Shown here: positions 47,590 through 60,295 of the stretch, in pieces
How the letters are laid out: each line of letters opens with the position of its first letter
How positions within the stretch are numbered: position 1 is the first letter of the stretch
Assembly: GCF_905475465.1 (NCBI RefSeq)
Contig: NC_062237.1
Span: 8,914,501-8,978,500 of the forward strand
DNA length: 64,000 bases
From: Pieris napi
Taxonomy: Eukaryota; Arthropoda; Insecta; Lepidoptera; Pieridae
Direction: 5' to 3'
Program-made: the position numbers and the translations under genes
The notes under the pieces: model-generated
What the model was told of the DNA's origin: nothing
Database searches by the model: none
Seen by the model: the letters and a program-made list of their open reading frames with translations, nothing else

Positions 47590-47770
47590 TTGCATATATT
47601 TTATCGCGGGCTTTGAGCGCGGCGACCGAATCAAGAAATTCCGTCACGAAATAAACCTAACACACGATGACGTAATATAGGTGCGGCCAATACGCGTTAG
47701 AGCGGGACAGAACGCATATTGCGTCTCACATCTGTTTGGCGTGATCGGATAGGCGTGTTAGTCTGAGTCT
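47590..47770. other. CpG-rich island, unknown
   Basis: About 180 bases with a CpG density far above the surrounding AT-rich DNA (for example TTATCGCGGGC, GCGCGGCGACCG, GCGGCCAATACGCGTTAG). No ORF, no matching copy elsewhere in the window. Could be a regulatory element, a repeat not otherwise represented here, or a promoter. Confidence 0.35.
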
Positions 47771-47784
47771 GGTAGAGTGGTAGA

Positions 47785-47832
47785 TTGAATTAATATCAAA
47801 GAAAAAACTTGAATTAATATCGAAGAAAAAAA
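47785..47832. repeat. short tandem duplication (about 24 bp x 2)
   Basis: TTGAATTAATATCAAAGAAA is repeated directly as TTGAATTAATATCGAAGAAA. Confidence 0.7.
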
Positions 47833-50159
47833 AATACTGCAAAAAATAAATAAATAATTATATTGCATAAGTTTATAAAAAATGCTATGCAATAGCTTTA
47901 CCGCGGCAGTCCCCGAGTGCCACACGTATTTTTTTTTAAACTAATTAATCAAAATTGGTAAAATAGCTGTTATTTATCTGATTATGATCATTTAATAATT
48001 AAATGATTTTGACATTACCCGACCTTATCGTTGCTCGGGGTATATCTTTAAGGCCATACCCTGGTTTCAATATTGTATGAAATACCCACCTAGGAATAAT
48101 TTCTCTGTCGATTTCCCTGATCAGTTTTCTTTATATTCATAGGCCTTGTTTTGTTATGTTTATTTATTTTTTTGAGAATAAAAGGTATGAGACATATTTT
48201 ACATTTTTAAACGGGGAAAATACGATTTATCCCCGTGACTTTGTTCTTGTTTTTCTGGCAGATATTAGTAAAAAAATATTTATGTTTCTATATATCTATA
48301 CTTTTCTATTTACTATTACTTCTCTTAATACTTATAAAAATAAAATAATATACATTGAAATAAATAACAAAACTTAACATAAACTAAAATATATCATTAA
48401 AAGGAGTCACAAAAAATAAAGGAAAAAAAAAATTAAAAGGAGTAGTTTTTTAAGGAGTATTTACTATTTATATATAAATTACTTAAGTGCTAATATAGAG
48501 CCCTGTTTAATTACATAAAGCTAAATTAAATGACTTTTTACTTTGGTGTAACTCTTTAATTAACTTATCAAGTTATAAAAATAAATTTTGTAAATTAAAT
48601 ATCATATTATCATCGAAAACATAGTACATTTGACACTGTGTCGTAATTAGATTATATTATAACGTGCGATTGTAAATTCTCTAAGAAATATGAAGAAAAA
48701 GCCGAGGTTAAGTTAGAAAAAGAGTGCGGATAATTGAAAAACCTGATCTCTCATTAAAATCTCTCGCCTTTGCCCATTTTAAGGGTCCCGGAGCAATAAA
48801 GGTAAAACGGTAGTGTCTTTGTCATAGTCTTTTGTGCTTTACAAAGAACTATTCATTTTAATTCTTACATCTTGCTTGTATTCTATGCAATAAGTGAAAA
48901 CAATGAGGATCTTAATTGTATTATGATCAGTACACTGATTTATGGTAGGAGATAATTTGCTAAAATTTGTGTACAGAAATACCTTTTATATCTTTAAAAA
49001 ACATTGGTAAGTTTGAAACATTGATTAGCAAGGATCAATCTAGTACATAATTAATAATAAAACATATTTATGGCTTCATTCTATTGATGATATTCAGGCA
49101 TATTTTTTTTTACATAACATATACATTTATTTTTCATTTTCCGATTTTTTTGATATCTCTCTTTATATTTTTTTTCTTTGATTAATGATTACGTGTTGTT
49201 AGTAATAAATGTTATGTCTATGTCTAATAATGTATAAGCTGCGGTTAAAATTATATTATTTAAGAAACTTAGTCTAATTAATACTATATTTACGTCCTTT
49301 TTATATATTAAAACCATTAACCAGTAGACATCTTTAGACAACTTAATACAGCGTATAATAAGATCATTTCTTCCGCTATTGCATTAAAATCCACATTGCT
49401 TGTATAATTAGGAACAGAACCCTGCAAGAGAATTCAGAGCAAGCTTGACTGAAAGCGTATCGGAGTCACGTCGTAGCCCGGACTTTTACTGCAGGACCGA
49501 ACGTAGATAATGCCAGATTTGTATTTTAAAATATACAATTCGTATATTAAACACCATTTCAGTACAATGGGACTACAACGCCCGTAATAAAACCGGCTTG
49601 TTCAATGTCCTACATTTTTTTGCTGGAAAATTTTGATATTTCGGCGTGAATGAGCTTTTGTACTTTAAAACATTTTTAACATAGATACGGGACGTTTTCA
49701 TTTCACTTTGTATGCTTTTTGGATTTGTGACATGTGTTGATAATAATGTTCTTTGTGAAGTGGTATCGCAAATGCAAGGAAGGGACTTCATACTAATAAG
49801 AATACCAAAAATGTATTGATTTAGATTTATAAAATTGTTATGTTGGTTTGTGTACGCTTCAAAAACTCAAGAAATTCTGCACCAATCGAGCTAAAATTTT
49901 AGCATGATATATAATCCGCATCAAGGATCTATATTTTTTCCACAAGTATTGCAAAATTAAACTTATATGAAATGTATGTTCTTCGTTTTGTTTCTCATTT
50001 AAAAATAAAATAAATAAATATATATATACATTTATATTTAAAATCGAGTACGTCCAAGCGTACGATTCTCAATGTCGCTGGTTGAGCGTTCGAAACAAAC
50101 TACACCATATGATAAGTAATAGCTCGTGAAGTGAAAAAAATGACGTCCGAAAACGAATA
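47833..50159. other. gene-free DNA
   Basis: AT-rich. A non-repetitive stretch at about 48690-48830 (TCTCTCGCCTTTGCCCATTT) has no ORF. The frame at 48156-48377 is AT-driven and not supported. Nothing else recognised. Confidence 0.4.
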
Positions 50160-50270
50160 CATTGATCCCATCATCGCCCCTATATTTGGGGCGAAGGGAG
50201 GAAAACGCGAAGCTCAAGACTGTACACGATAGGGAATCACTGTGGACGACCTCTGACCCATTCAGAACAG
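50160..50270 (+). pseudogene. non-LTR retrotransposon 3'-end fragment
   Basis: The + strand reads EAQDCTR, stop, GITVDDL, which matches the end of the LINE remnant at 33533-33850 (EAQDRTR, stop, RLTVDTLC). Very short and stopped. Confidence 0.6.
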
Positions 50271-53200
50271 TTATATTATAATATTGCATTTGGTTACGAA
50301 TAAAGAAAATATACGACAACCAAACTGTTCATGCAACAAATCATGTCTGATGTAAATTGATACCGTTAAAAGCATAAAAATGAAGGTGCTCCTAAACTGT
50401 ATCGATTTAATTCACATTGAACAGTAGCATTAAAAGTGTTTCCCCTGCACGCGACAACGCCACGGTATGTGGAGCAAACTTTAATGATTCCTTGGCGTGC
50501 GTTTAAAAAGTTCAAAGATTTCTCGCCGATAAATAACTTCGAATAAAACGACTTTGTTGCAGTCTGCAACTCGAATATTATCCAAATGATTATATCCGTG
50601 TATTGTAGACCCGATGAGAAAGGACTTGATTTGTAATTTTCATTATCTTTAGTAAGTAATTATATAATACAAGGAATTTGGAAGATGTGTCAGTTTCCTC
50701 AAGACGTTTTCCTTCAGTTTACGTTGTGAAGATTAGGACATTCAAAAGTACTTATACTTTAAGAGATTTCCAATTAGAGCTCCCTCAGTACAATCCGGCA
50801 ATTCTATAGATCTTAAAAAATAACAATTCTTGTTTTCCTAAAACACTCAAGACGTAATAATAATATACTGGACTTATTCAATAGTCTATAAGAAACATAA
50901 GGAACAATATATAATAAAATATTAATATTATTCTAAATTTAAAAATCTCTGTTTCCAGCCAGTTACATAACATTAATAATTTTAAATATGAAAGGAGACT
51001 GCAAAGGAGTTTTTATTTAAAATACTGCATTTCATATGTCGCGCTTGTCTAGCTTCTAAAGGAACGTCCGCCTGACTTATAAGACCATATTTCTTTAAGA
51101 CTAACATTTAAAATGTATGCTCTTTTATATTAAGGTCGCATGCATGTCACTTACATAATACATAGTACTTTACTTACAATTTTGATGAGTTCGGTGGTTA
51201 CAAGGGTACATTTATATTTTCATACGTTATAAACGTATTTGTTTAAACATATTTTAGAGGTTTCTAATCCGGATTCACTATTTAAAATTGATATCAGCGT
51301 AAACGGCATATAAAATATGTATATTGTAAAAAAAAAAAATTTAAAAAGAGTCTATTCACTTTCCCTAAGAATCAAAGACATATTTCTATGTTATTACACA
51401 CATACTAAGAAAGAAAAGTTCAGGATATTTAAGTGTGAATCTATTTTAAATTTTGAATATTTTAAATAAGGAATACATTCGAATTCGAATAATTTAAATT
51501 AATAACATTTGAAAACAGTCAAATCATGAACACATAAATTAATATGCCATTCATCATATACCGGAAATTACTTTCCATTCAATTATTAATGTCTCAATAT
51601 TCTTGTTATATAGCCTGTGCTCTGATTGGAATCGTGATTCAAGGAAAAAAGCCAACTCGCAACGGTTTTTAAATTTTATGAAGCCGGAAACCATAGTAAC
51701 TGCGGCAATAACTGTTATTAAGAATGCTATTTTTGATTTAATGATCTTGAGATGAAATTATTCTTAAGCAATTTATTTACGTCACAAGCAGTGTACCGCC
51801 CACTTATTTTTGTTTTTAGATAATAAAGGCAAGTAAAATTTTATATACAATAGTGAAGTGCAACTAGATTTTTTTGCTAAGAAAATATTTATAGAATGTA
51901 AGGAGTCTCGGTGTTCTAGGTTATATGGTGGGAAATAAATCAATATGGGATAATAAGGGAAATAAGTCTATCGTTTCGATAGTATCACTATAGAATATGT
52001 TAAAGCGATACAACGTCTAATTCAGTCTAGGTGTTATGCCTAATAGTTCTACGACTATGTGTTAGATATTTTTAATAAATCGTCAAAATATGTTTTCCTG
52101 AGAAACACTTTCCGTTGACGTAATTTGTCGTTTTCAATTTGTTGATTTCATAATTTTAACTATCTTTAGTTATCGGACAGGCTTCTGTCAAGAAAAATAA
52201 ATATTTTAGTGTTATATATACTGTTTACATTTATTAATAAACAGCAAATGTTCGTTTTGGGTCAGAGATTTAGTTATCCACTACGGCTCTATTGGAATTA
52301 AAAACTCATTATAATTTGTGGACAACTGCGAACTCCAATACGGGAATGGCTTATGACAAATCCATATTGTGATTTAACTTCGTAAATGTAATATTTAGGT
52401 CATTATTCACATTTATATATGGGATTAACAAATGTAGTAATATTATTTGAAAATGAACATTAATATTATTGCATAGGTTAGTTTTGTTGTAGACTATATA
52501 TTATAGACAATTCAAAACCTACACGTACACTTGACAATTATATAAAATTTGCCTTTTGTTGTTTAAGTTGTAAAATGTTTGTACTTATGTATAGATGTTT
52601 CGAGTACAAACACGAGTTAGTCTAATTATTTATTTTAGAAACAAAAACATCCTAGTTTGCAAACCGCGAAAAATATAAATTTCAGATACGTTTGGAATAT
52701 TCTAACTATTGGTGCTGTACATGTAACCTCTAGTAATTGAAAATAAATAAAGATAACCAATTTTTATAAGCTTATGGTATTCCCAAAGATTGCCTAAAAG
52801 CCCACAGAACAAAGCTCAACATTTTTAATAATTATCTCAATCTTTGTTATAATTGGAAGATAAGTTAGAAGTTAATTCGGTTTCCACTTAATGGCCAAGT
52901 TAATGGGCAAAGTTAAAAGTTTACTTTTAAAATTTTTACTGAACCAAAATGTTCTGTTTATTCTCCATTTATTAAAATTATCTCCACCGTTGGGGGAGCG
53001 CTTATATTAGGGAAATTATTTGCTTTGAAAGCATTTTGTTGATCGCTAGTAAGTGGCCCCGATTTCGTCTGTATTGTATTGAATTATTATATAATTATCT
53101 AATTCCAAACCCATTTTTAATTGACGATCCTCCGAGGCACTCGTTTCGTAAATACAGAGTTTTATTTTCTAATTTAGATTAAAGTATAACAAAATCACAT

Positions 53201-53399
53201 GTTGTAAAATATTTCAAGTACCTATTCTACATTGTTAAAATATTAAAGCATGACGATCCATATTCTTATAACTATAAAAAACAACTTTTTTTATTTGATG
53301 AATTATGTATGGACAAAGATTGGAGAACGTAATTGGTATATCCTTATCTGATTACATAAGTATCATCTTATGTATATTCTGTATATAATTATCATATTT
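50271..53399. other. gene-free DNA
   Basis: AT-rich, with a SINE fragment at 50685-50770 and a non-repetitive GC-richer stretch at about 50440-50560 (CCCCTGCACGCGACAACGCC). No genes recognised. Confidence 0.4.
50685..50770 (-). repeat. tRNA-derived SINE fragment
   Basis: GTCAGTTTCCTCAAGACG and TTTTCCTTCAGTTTACG on the + strand match the middle of the SINE at 38549-38833 in the same orientation as that copy. Confidence 0.5.
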
Positions 53400-53660
53400 T
53401 AAATCTGCCCAAATGTTAACTCTTCCGTTGACATATGCAAATGTTACCTAACTCTGAAACTGCTGACATACAAAGCGTTAAACCGCATCTGGCATCAAAG
53501 AAGAAAATTCACCGTGAAATGTGACCACAGCTCAGGTGAGTCGATCCGTGTGTCAATTAGCTAACAGGCAGTTGGTTGGACAGCAAGTGTCAAGTGGTAA
53601 TTAACTGAGAGACGCCGACTGTGATTCGTGAAAACGTTCATTGAATCTTTTGTTCGCTGT
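53400..53660 (+). other. exon-like or regulatory island, unknown
   Basis: A GC-richer, non-repetitive island. A + strand frame of about 45 codons (including KLLTYKALNRIWHQRRKF) runs to a good splice donor (TCAG then GTGAGT at about 53535), but lacks a clear ATG or acceptor. It could be an untranslated or coding exon, or a regulatory element. Confidence 0.2.
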
Positions 53661-55359
53661 AACATAATCTTTGAACAAAGGCGTCTTGATATTGTGGAAT
53701 TCTAAATTTAAATGTTTTTATTTTTATTTTGAACAATGTTATGAAGAGGTTTTATGTCTTTTTATAAGGGACGGAATATTGTTTATAAGTGGATATTCGA
53801 ACCTTTTGAATTATGTAGTTTACGTTTATAGAATATCACAGACAGATTGATGATGGATAATGTTAGTCCATGAAAACGCGTTGAGGCATAATTTATGGTA
53901 AAAATAAAAACAAAGACTTCATTTGTTTAATTTTGAACGAATTTTCACTTGTTAGATAGATAATTAGCTTTATGTTTGAAATGCTATCACATTTTACTTG
54001 ATTAAGATACTTTACATAAAACAGGACTCAGTCTAATTGTGCTTTTAATCAAAATTAAAATAATTATTAAATTTATATGGTGCGTTGTAGGTGATAATAA
54101 TAATATTTTTTATTACGAACCACAAAGACACTTAAGACACATATTGGTAAGTACAACAAATAATTGAAAAGAAAACGATAATAATTAAAAAAAAAAAATA
54201 GGAGGCAATAACTATCTATGTGCCGACAGTCCTATCTGCCAGACTCCTAACAATCTTAAAAAGATAAACAGTCGTGTTGCTGTTCATAAATAATGAATTA
54301 TGGAATTAAGGAATTCGTTAAATTTAACAACAGCAATATTATTATTACTGTAAATACCCTACAAACTGTACGAACATAATATATTTATGATGATTATAAT
54401 CTTTATACCCTATCGAAATTATATCAAACATTTTCAACTTAGATTTATGCTTATACCATTGAAGGTCGAATTGAAAAACTATTTTTTCAAGCAAATAAAT
54501 TTGTTCAACGTCGTCGCGCCACTTATATCGATTTTGTAGCCTTGGTTTTGGTCACTGAGCTCGAAATAAAAGACCTCTCAGGTGAAAATATTGGAAATAT
54601 TAACGGTATTGATTTGATTGAAAATAAAGTAATTAATTAAAATTAAATCGACTTCAAATAACATTATTAAACATAGTCTCTCTGGGAATGTGTGGATACA
54701 CAAATCTCAAAATAACGAATTTGATAAAACTTCTATTTTTACTAAATTGGATTATAAAAGTTCAAGATCATCTCGATTTGACTCTAGTTTCCGAGATATT
54801 TCCGGCCGTACTTAAAATGTCTTTAGGGTTTGGAGAATTATTTATTACTTTAGAACCTTTTTGTTTATGTTTAAGGTTTAAATTATTGCATGTGTTGGCC
54901 TAGTGGCTTATTTCACAAAAACTTACACGTCGTTTATTTAGTTTTGATCTGTGGTAGATTAACAAATTCCGATAGAAAACTCTATTGACACCTAAAAACA
55001 TTTGAAATCCGTAATAGATTTGAAAAAGCGGAAGTGAAGTCAGCTATAAATCCACCTCGGAATGAACAGGCTTTTAAAAATATCAGAATGTGCGACAGCC
55101 GAGAATAAAAACTAACCATCGGAACAGAGTGACGAGCCCCACCATTCTCTTGTTTCCATTTAATTAAACTCAGGGACATTGGAAACGCGGTCTTAAAAAA
55201 GCTCTATAAATTAGATTAAGTTGAAACTGTTTTCAGAGATGAATCTATATTAATTAGAGTATCTTGGTAGATATATTTTATCTGTTGTACTTACTTACTT
55301 GATCATAGTAATTGTAAGTATTATCAGTGCGTATGTAACGTGTATTGACTGGAGAGCTG
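53661..55359. other. gene-free DNA
   Basis: AT-rich, no recognised element. The frames at 54688-54903 and 54982-55179 have no supporting features. Confidence 0.4.
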
Positions 55360-55563
55360 CCTTGCGATTCTGTTAACTCACTTTTCGAACTCTCACAGAG
55401 GTTTTCACAGCGGCGGTCGCGCTCAAATCAGTCGTAAAGCAGTCATTTTACGATTTGGCATTCTGATAAACAATAAACTATAAGCTTCACGACTGATTTA
55501 AGCGCGACCGCCGCTGCGAAAACCACTGTGAGAGATCGAAAAGTGAGTTACAGAGTCGCAAGG
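55360..55563. mobile_element. foldback MITE, copy 2
   Basis: A 204-bp palindromic element, left end CCTTGCGATTCTG and right end CAGAGTCGCAAGG, with the same internal AAATCAGTCGTAAAGCAGTC block as copy 1. Flanks are CTG and CTA, so the 3-bp duplication is imperfect. More diverged than copies 1 and 3. Confidence 0.85.
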
Positions 55564-58544
55564 CTATGGTAAACTAAACTCTATAATGCTGAATATTTTC
55601 AATCCGAGTTGGAAGTCTGTTAATGTAAGACTATCTATTATACTTCTTCTATACTCTCTTAACTTCTCAAGATAGCCAATATCTGTAAAATGTAAATTTG
55701 TAAAGATGCAAAATTGGGAAATGGCAAAATTCTTTATTAGTGTTATTCTTTGTTAGTGTATGTTTTGTTTGCATTTTATTGAAGTTATTGAATAACTCTT
55801 TTGAATTACATAATACAGTAAAATACTTGATAATACGCGAGAAATGCAAGAAAAATTAATTGTGTATTTTCTACAGTACTCATTTGTATAATATTTTCTT
55901 CTATTATTATAATATACAATTTTTTTGGGAAATTTATATCTTTTAATCGAATACCTGTAAAGAAATAATTAATTTATAAATCCTAATTGGATTAACAGCA
56001 ACTGTATATCATATTTTATGAAAGGGCTATTCTAGACGGTTATTTTTTTTTTACAAATTCTATGTTGTATCTTTTGAAGAGTTTTTAAGTTTTCGAAATT
56101 TTCCAACATCAAAACCGACAATGAACGGAAATGTTAATTTCCTGGTTACCTAGGTGGAATCTGAACTCCGTGCCGAGGCGAGGGTTAAGATTAACGGAGA
56201 GGTACAATTTTATTAGCATTTTTCCCTCTTTCCGGCGAGCCGAGCTCATTTCCGCCCGCCTAATTTACGATGGCAGCTGCTGAATTAGCGATTTACAGAA
56301 ATCAGCGTGTGCGTTGAAATATTTCGCTAACCTACATAAACAGGTTAAGTAAATCCACGTATTTCTCTTCATTTCTCTTTTGAGTGTGCCTACCTACTAA
56401 AAGTTTAGTATATTTTTTTGGTATCAATGTCCGAATATTAAGGTCGTGGCATCTAATAATACGAGCAAACTAAAAAAAATGCCACGTACAATGACCACAT
56501 AAATAAAAACCATAATATAATTTTAAAAAGGGAGAACACTAGTAAATAGTAATACAAATCTGAATTTTCGGCTTTGATTTACTTAAGACTGACTTGGACT
56601 TTATTACTCACCAACCATGAAGTCAACACCAGCTGGCGTGACCGGCAATTTTGTCAAATCGTTCACTGATTTAATTCACAAGCAATATTACAAAACAGGT
56701 AATAAAAAATAGACAGTGTATCTAAATGAGAGGTCTCATTTCTGAGCAGTTTAATCCAGGCAACCTAGACGTAAGTAACTTGTCTAAAAAGATACATTAA
56801 AAATACTAGGATTCTCTGGACACGTATACAAGGCTACGCGCTGTAGCGCGTGTAGCATCTGCTACATAATGCTTGCTACTATTGCTTTGAGATTTTTTTA
56901 TAAATTTCTTGGTGAATTATTTGTATGTAAAGAAATAATATTCCCAAACTTCTCTTGTTATTTGAGCATGGACGATAAAACATAGTGCACCATAATATAA
57001 ATTTTATTCTACCTCAGTATATTTTAATTCTCTAAACATGAATTATTTCTTCAAATATCTTGAAATACGGAATAACGTTGGTTGCTGCAATTTTTGTAAT
57101 GCATTTGTTGGCTAGCGAAGTGATCTTAAGACTGATTGAAGCTACGGAAATCATATGATTTTTACTTCGACCTCCGGATACAGAATATCGTTAAAAATTT
57201 ATAAAATTAGGTCGTCACCATAGTCACTGAATGAATGAGAAATTAAAATACTACTAAAACAATACCTAAGTATCACTAAGAGAAGAGAACCTAGAACCTT
57301 TCCTATTTATATAAAATAATACTAATACTAATCCAGATCCCACAGGCAAACTGTATCAATAGTTTCGTGGGGCTTTGATTAATGATTTAAGGTGAGCAGT
57401 GTATAAATAAATAAATGTATAAAATCGCGTTTATAGCGGTACCGATACATTACCTTAATTTTCTTTGAAAAGTAATTAAGTTTTTAAAGACTAATTTGAC
57501 TAAATGCGAACTTTAATTTTTAGGCTAGTAGTTCATATGTATTCTCTATTTCTAAGACAAAGACAGTTAGATTTGCATAGTGAGATATAAACTTTCAAAA
57601 AGCTTCTGTGTTTCAGTAGGTTATATGGCGGTAAATTGCCTTGTATCTCACAATATGGAATTTGCATAGAGAATGTGATACCAGCTTGTGTTTATACGGC
57701 TTTGTGAGTGAGTTTATTTTCTTTAGATTATTAGTCGATTTACATAACATGTACAACAAAAGCAAGAGTTATCAATTGTTATAGCCTTGCTCATTCAACA
57801 ATGAATTCCGTTAATTTCAGTGAGCTAGGAAGATGGAATAACGGGCACATTTATGCAAAAACTTTTGAAAGTTACGTGACGGGCTATTTAAGAATCTTAG
57901 TCGATTTATTCCGATCAGATTCACACATAAATACAGAACTAATATATTACAAACAGAAAATTAGTACGATGATTATTCAAAACTAAAATGACAATTGCTA
58001 ATCGCAGCTTAAAAGAAAATTCAAAGAGCATATTAAGAACTGTGTTGCCCTACATCAATAAACCATAAGTCACAATAGGTCAGGTTTTAATCTGCTTGCA
58101 AAACATCGGAATCCATTACATGCGTCATTAAAAATACTTGATTTTCAGTTGCACGAAAGCCATTATGTAGGAAAATTAAATTCGCTCGAATTTAATCGAT
58201 ATGACACAATACGCAAATAATTTAAAATCTGCTTACACTACGTCACATTTCACAGTTAATTTAATTTAGGACCATGAAGTCAGTTATGAATTATTTTAAT
58301 AGTCGCTGCAGGCAATTACGTCAGGTAATATTAAACTTTATAGAATAACACAAAGTTTGCCTTTGTGTTACTAGTTTAATATGTGGTTATTTCTATCAAC
58401 ACCGAATATAATAATAATAGGAAAAGTAGGCAACGCAGGGTCACCACCAGGAAAGCCATACATAGCGTATTTTCTCCAGTTTATGGAGATACTGTTCCGC
58501 TTAGTCTTAGATATAGGTCTCGTATAGGTCTTTTTGAATGAAAT
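55564..58544. other. gene-free DNA with a GC-rich island
   Basis: Mostly AT-rich. The exception is about 56140-56345: non-repetitive, GC-rich for this window, with CCGCCCGCCTAATTTACG and GGCAGCTGCTGAATTAGCG. It holds an E-box CAGCTG and several TAATT/AATTAG homeodomain-type sites, and no ORF. It resembles a developmental enhancer, but this is inference. Confidence 0.35.
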
Positions 58545-58924
58545 CTATATATATATAATGAAAATGGTCTTCGTTTGAGGCTCAACCACTGATCGTATCG
58601 ACATGAAACTACCACCATTCGATGCGAAATTTTTCCTAGATGGTTTATGGCTATTTATTTTTCGAATTCTAACGTTCCTTCATTTTTTTATTGCTGTTTT
58701 ATTTTTATGAAAATTTATCCATACGGACTTTACCGCGGAAACATTCGGGGAGGCTTCCTAGAACCTCTAAACGTCAACATCTGTTAAAAACTCGATTTTC
58801 GAAATATTTCAATTTTCTTAGCGGGAAGTTAAAAAGAAGAATAATAAAAATATGAAAAAAATAAAATAATGAAACATAAAATTTATTTTAATTGGTCCAG
58901 CAAAGCGGGCGCGAAACGGCTAGT
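58545..58924 (-). repeat. dispersed repeat (family C, inverted)
   Basis: Full-length reverse-strand copy of family C, with ACTAGCCGTTTCGCGCCCGC at its right end and TATATATA at the left. It includes the roughly 100 bases missing from the copy at 24527-24826. Lies about 1 kb from the + strand copy at 59916. Confidence 0.85.
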
Positions 58925-58976
58925 ACACATATATATACCTGAAGCTTACCGCTACAACATAATATAATATAAACAG

Positions 58977-59167
58977 CCCTGCGATTCTGTAACTCACACA
59001 GCGGTTTTCGCATCGGCGGTCTCTCTCAAATCAGTCGTGAAGCAGTCATTTTATGATTTGGCATTCTGATAAACAATAATAAGTACAAGTACAAGCTCCC
59101 ACCTTTTCAGACCGCCAATGCGAAAACCGCTGTGTGAGTTCGTGAAGTGAGTTACCGAATCGCAGGG
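58977..59167. mobile_element. foldback MITE, copy 3
   Basis: A 191-bp element with ends CCCTGCGATTCTGTAACTCA and its reverse complement, flanked by CAG at 58974-58976 and 59168-59170, an exact 3-bp target duplication. Part of each arm is deleted relative to copy 1. Confidence 0.9.
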
Positions 59168-59844
59168 CAGTTCTTTAAAGCGTTGGCTCATAACAAAATT
59201 CGACCTATTGCCTATCGATTTCGTTGATATAAAATATTTTAAAGCGAATAATTATTTGAACTCATTAAAAGTATAAAAAGCACTTCTTTTAATAAGTGGT
59301 TGTCAATTAAAAAACTGTACCGGCAGTTTGTGATGATCTATGCTGTAAATAATATGGAATGTTCAATACTTTTAAAATAAATAGCATAATGATAGTTTAT
59401 ATTTCCAATTGAGATTAATTTCAATTAACTCAAAAATGTTCTTCGTATAATCTTCGTGATACATCTATTAGCGAGACAGTTTTTAAGAGTCCCTAATGAA
59501 AGGATGACTCCCCTGAGACTGGAAAAACGGAATTTATAGACGTTAATGGACACATTGATGAATCCATGCTTTTTTATTCCTTTTTAAGCTTGTGTATTCA
59601 TTTATATGTTTAATTATCTATAGACATCTTTGTAATTCTTTTGTTTTATTGGTATGATTTGCAACAGTGTTTAGTAAGGCAACGGATAGTTATATTTTCA
59701 AAAAATAAACAAGTTCCATTAATAAGAATATCTACAAATATTGTAAAGAACAACAGCACTGAGCACATATAAAGATTTAAGGAAACCTTTAAAATAGATA
59801 ATTCTGCTTTGTATTCAATAACAACATGACAAGCGGTTTTTTCC
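59168..59844. other. gene-free DNA
   Basis: AT-rich, no recognised element. Confidence 0.4.
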
Positions 59845-60295
59845 TAGTGACTTTAGAATGCGAAACCCATCAGGTTCAACCCGTGCACCAATTGACTTTC
59901 TGTCTATATGCGCATACTAGCCGTTTCCCGCCCGCTCCGCTGGGCGAATTAAAATAGGAAATAAATAAAATTTTATGTTTCATTATTATTATTTTTTCAT
60001 ATTTTTATTATTCTTATTTTTCTTCCCGCTAAGAAAATTGAAAATTTTCTAAAATCGAGTTTTTAACAGATGTTGCCGTTTTGAGGTTCTAGGAAGCCTC
60101 CCCGAATGTTTCCGCGGTGAAGTCCGTATGTATAAATTTTCATAAAAGTAAAACAGCAATAAAAAAATGGAGGAACGTTAGAATTCGCCATAAACCATCT
60201 AGGAAACATTTCGCATCGAATGGTGGTAGTTTCATGTCGATACGATCAGTGGTTTAAGCGTGAAAGAGCCTCAAACGAACACTATTTTCTTTATA

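Noticed and set aside
57801..57986. 61-codon ORF with ATG
   Set aside because: Short, no recognisable motif, no splice partner.
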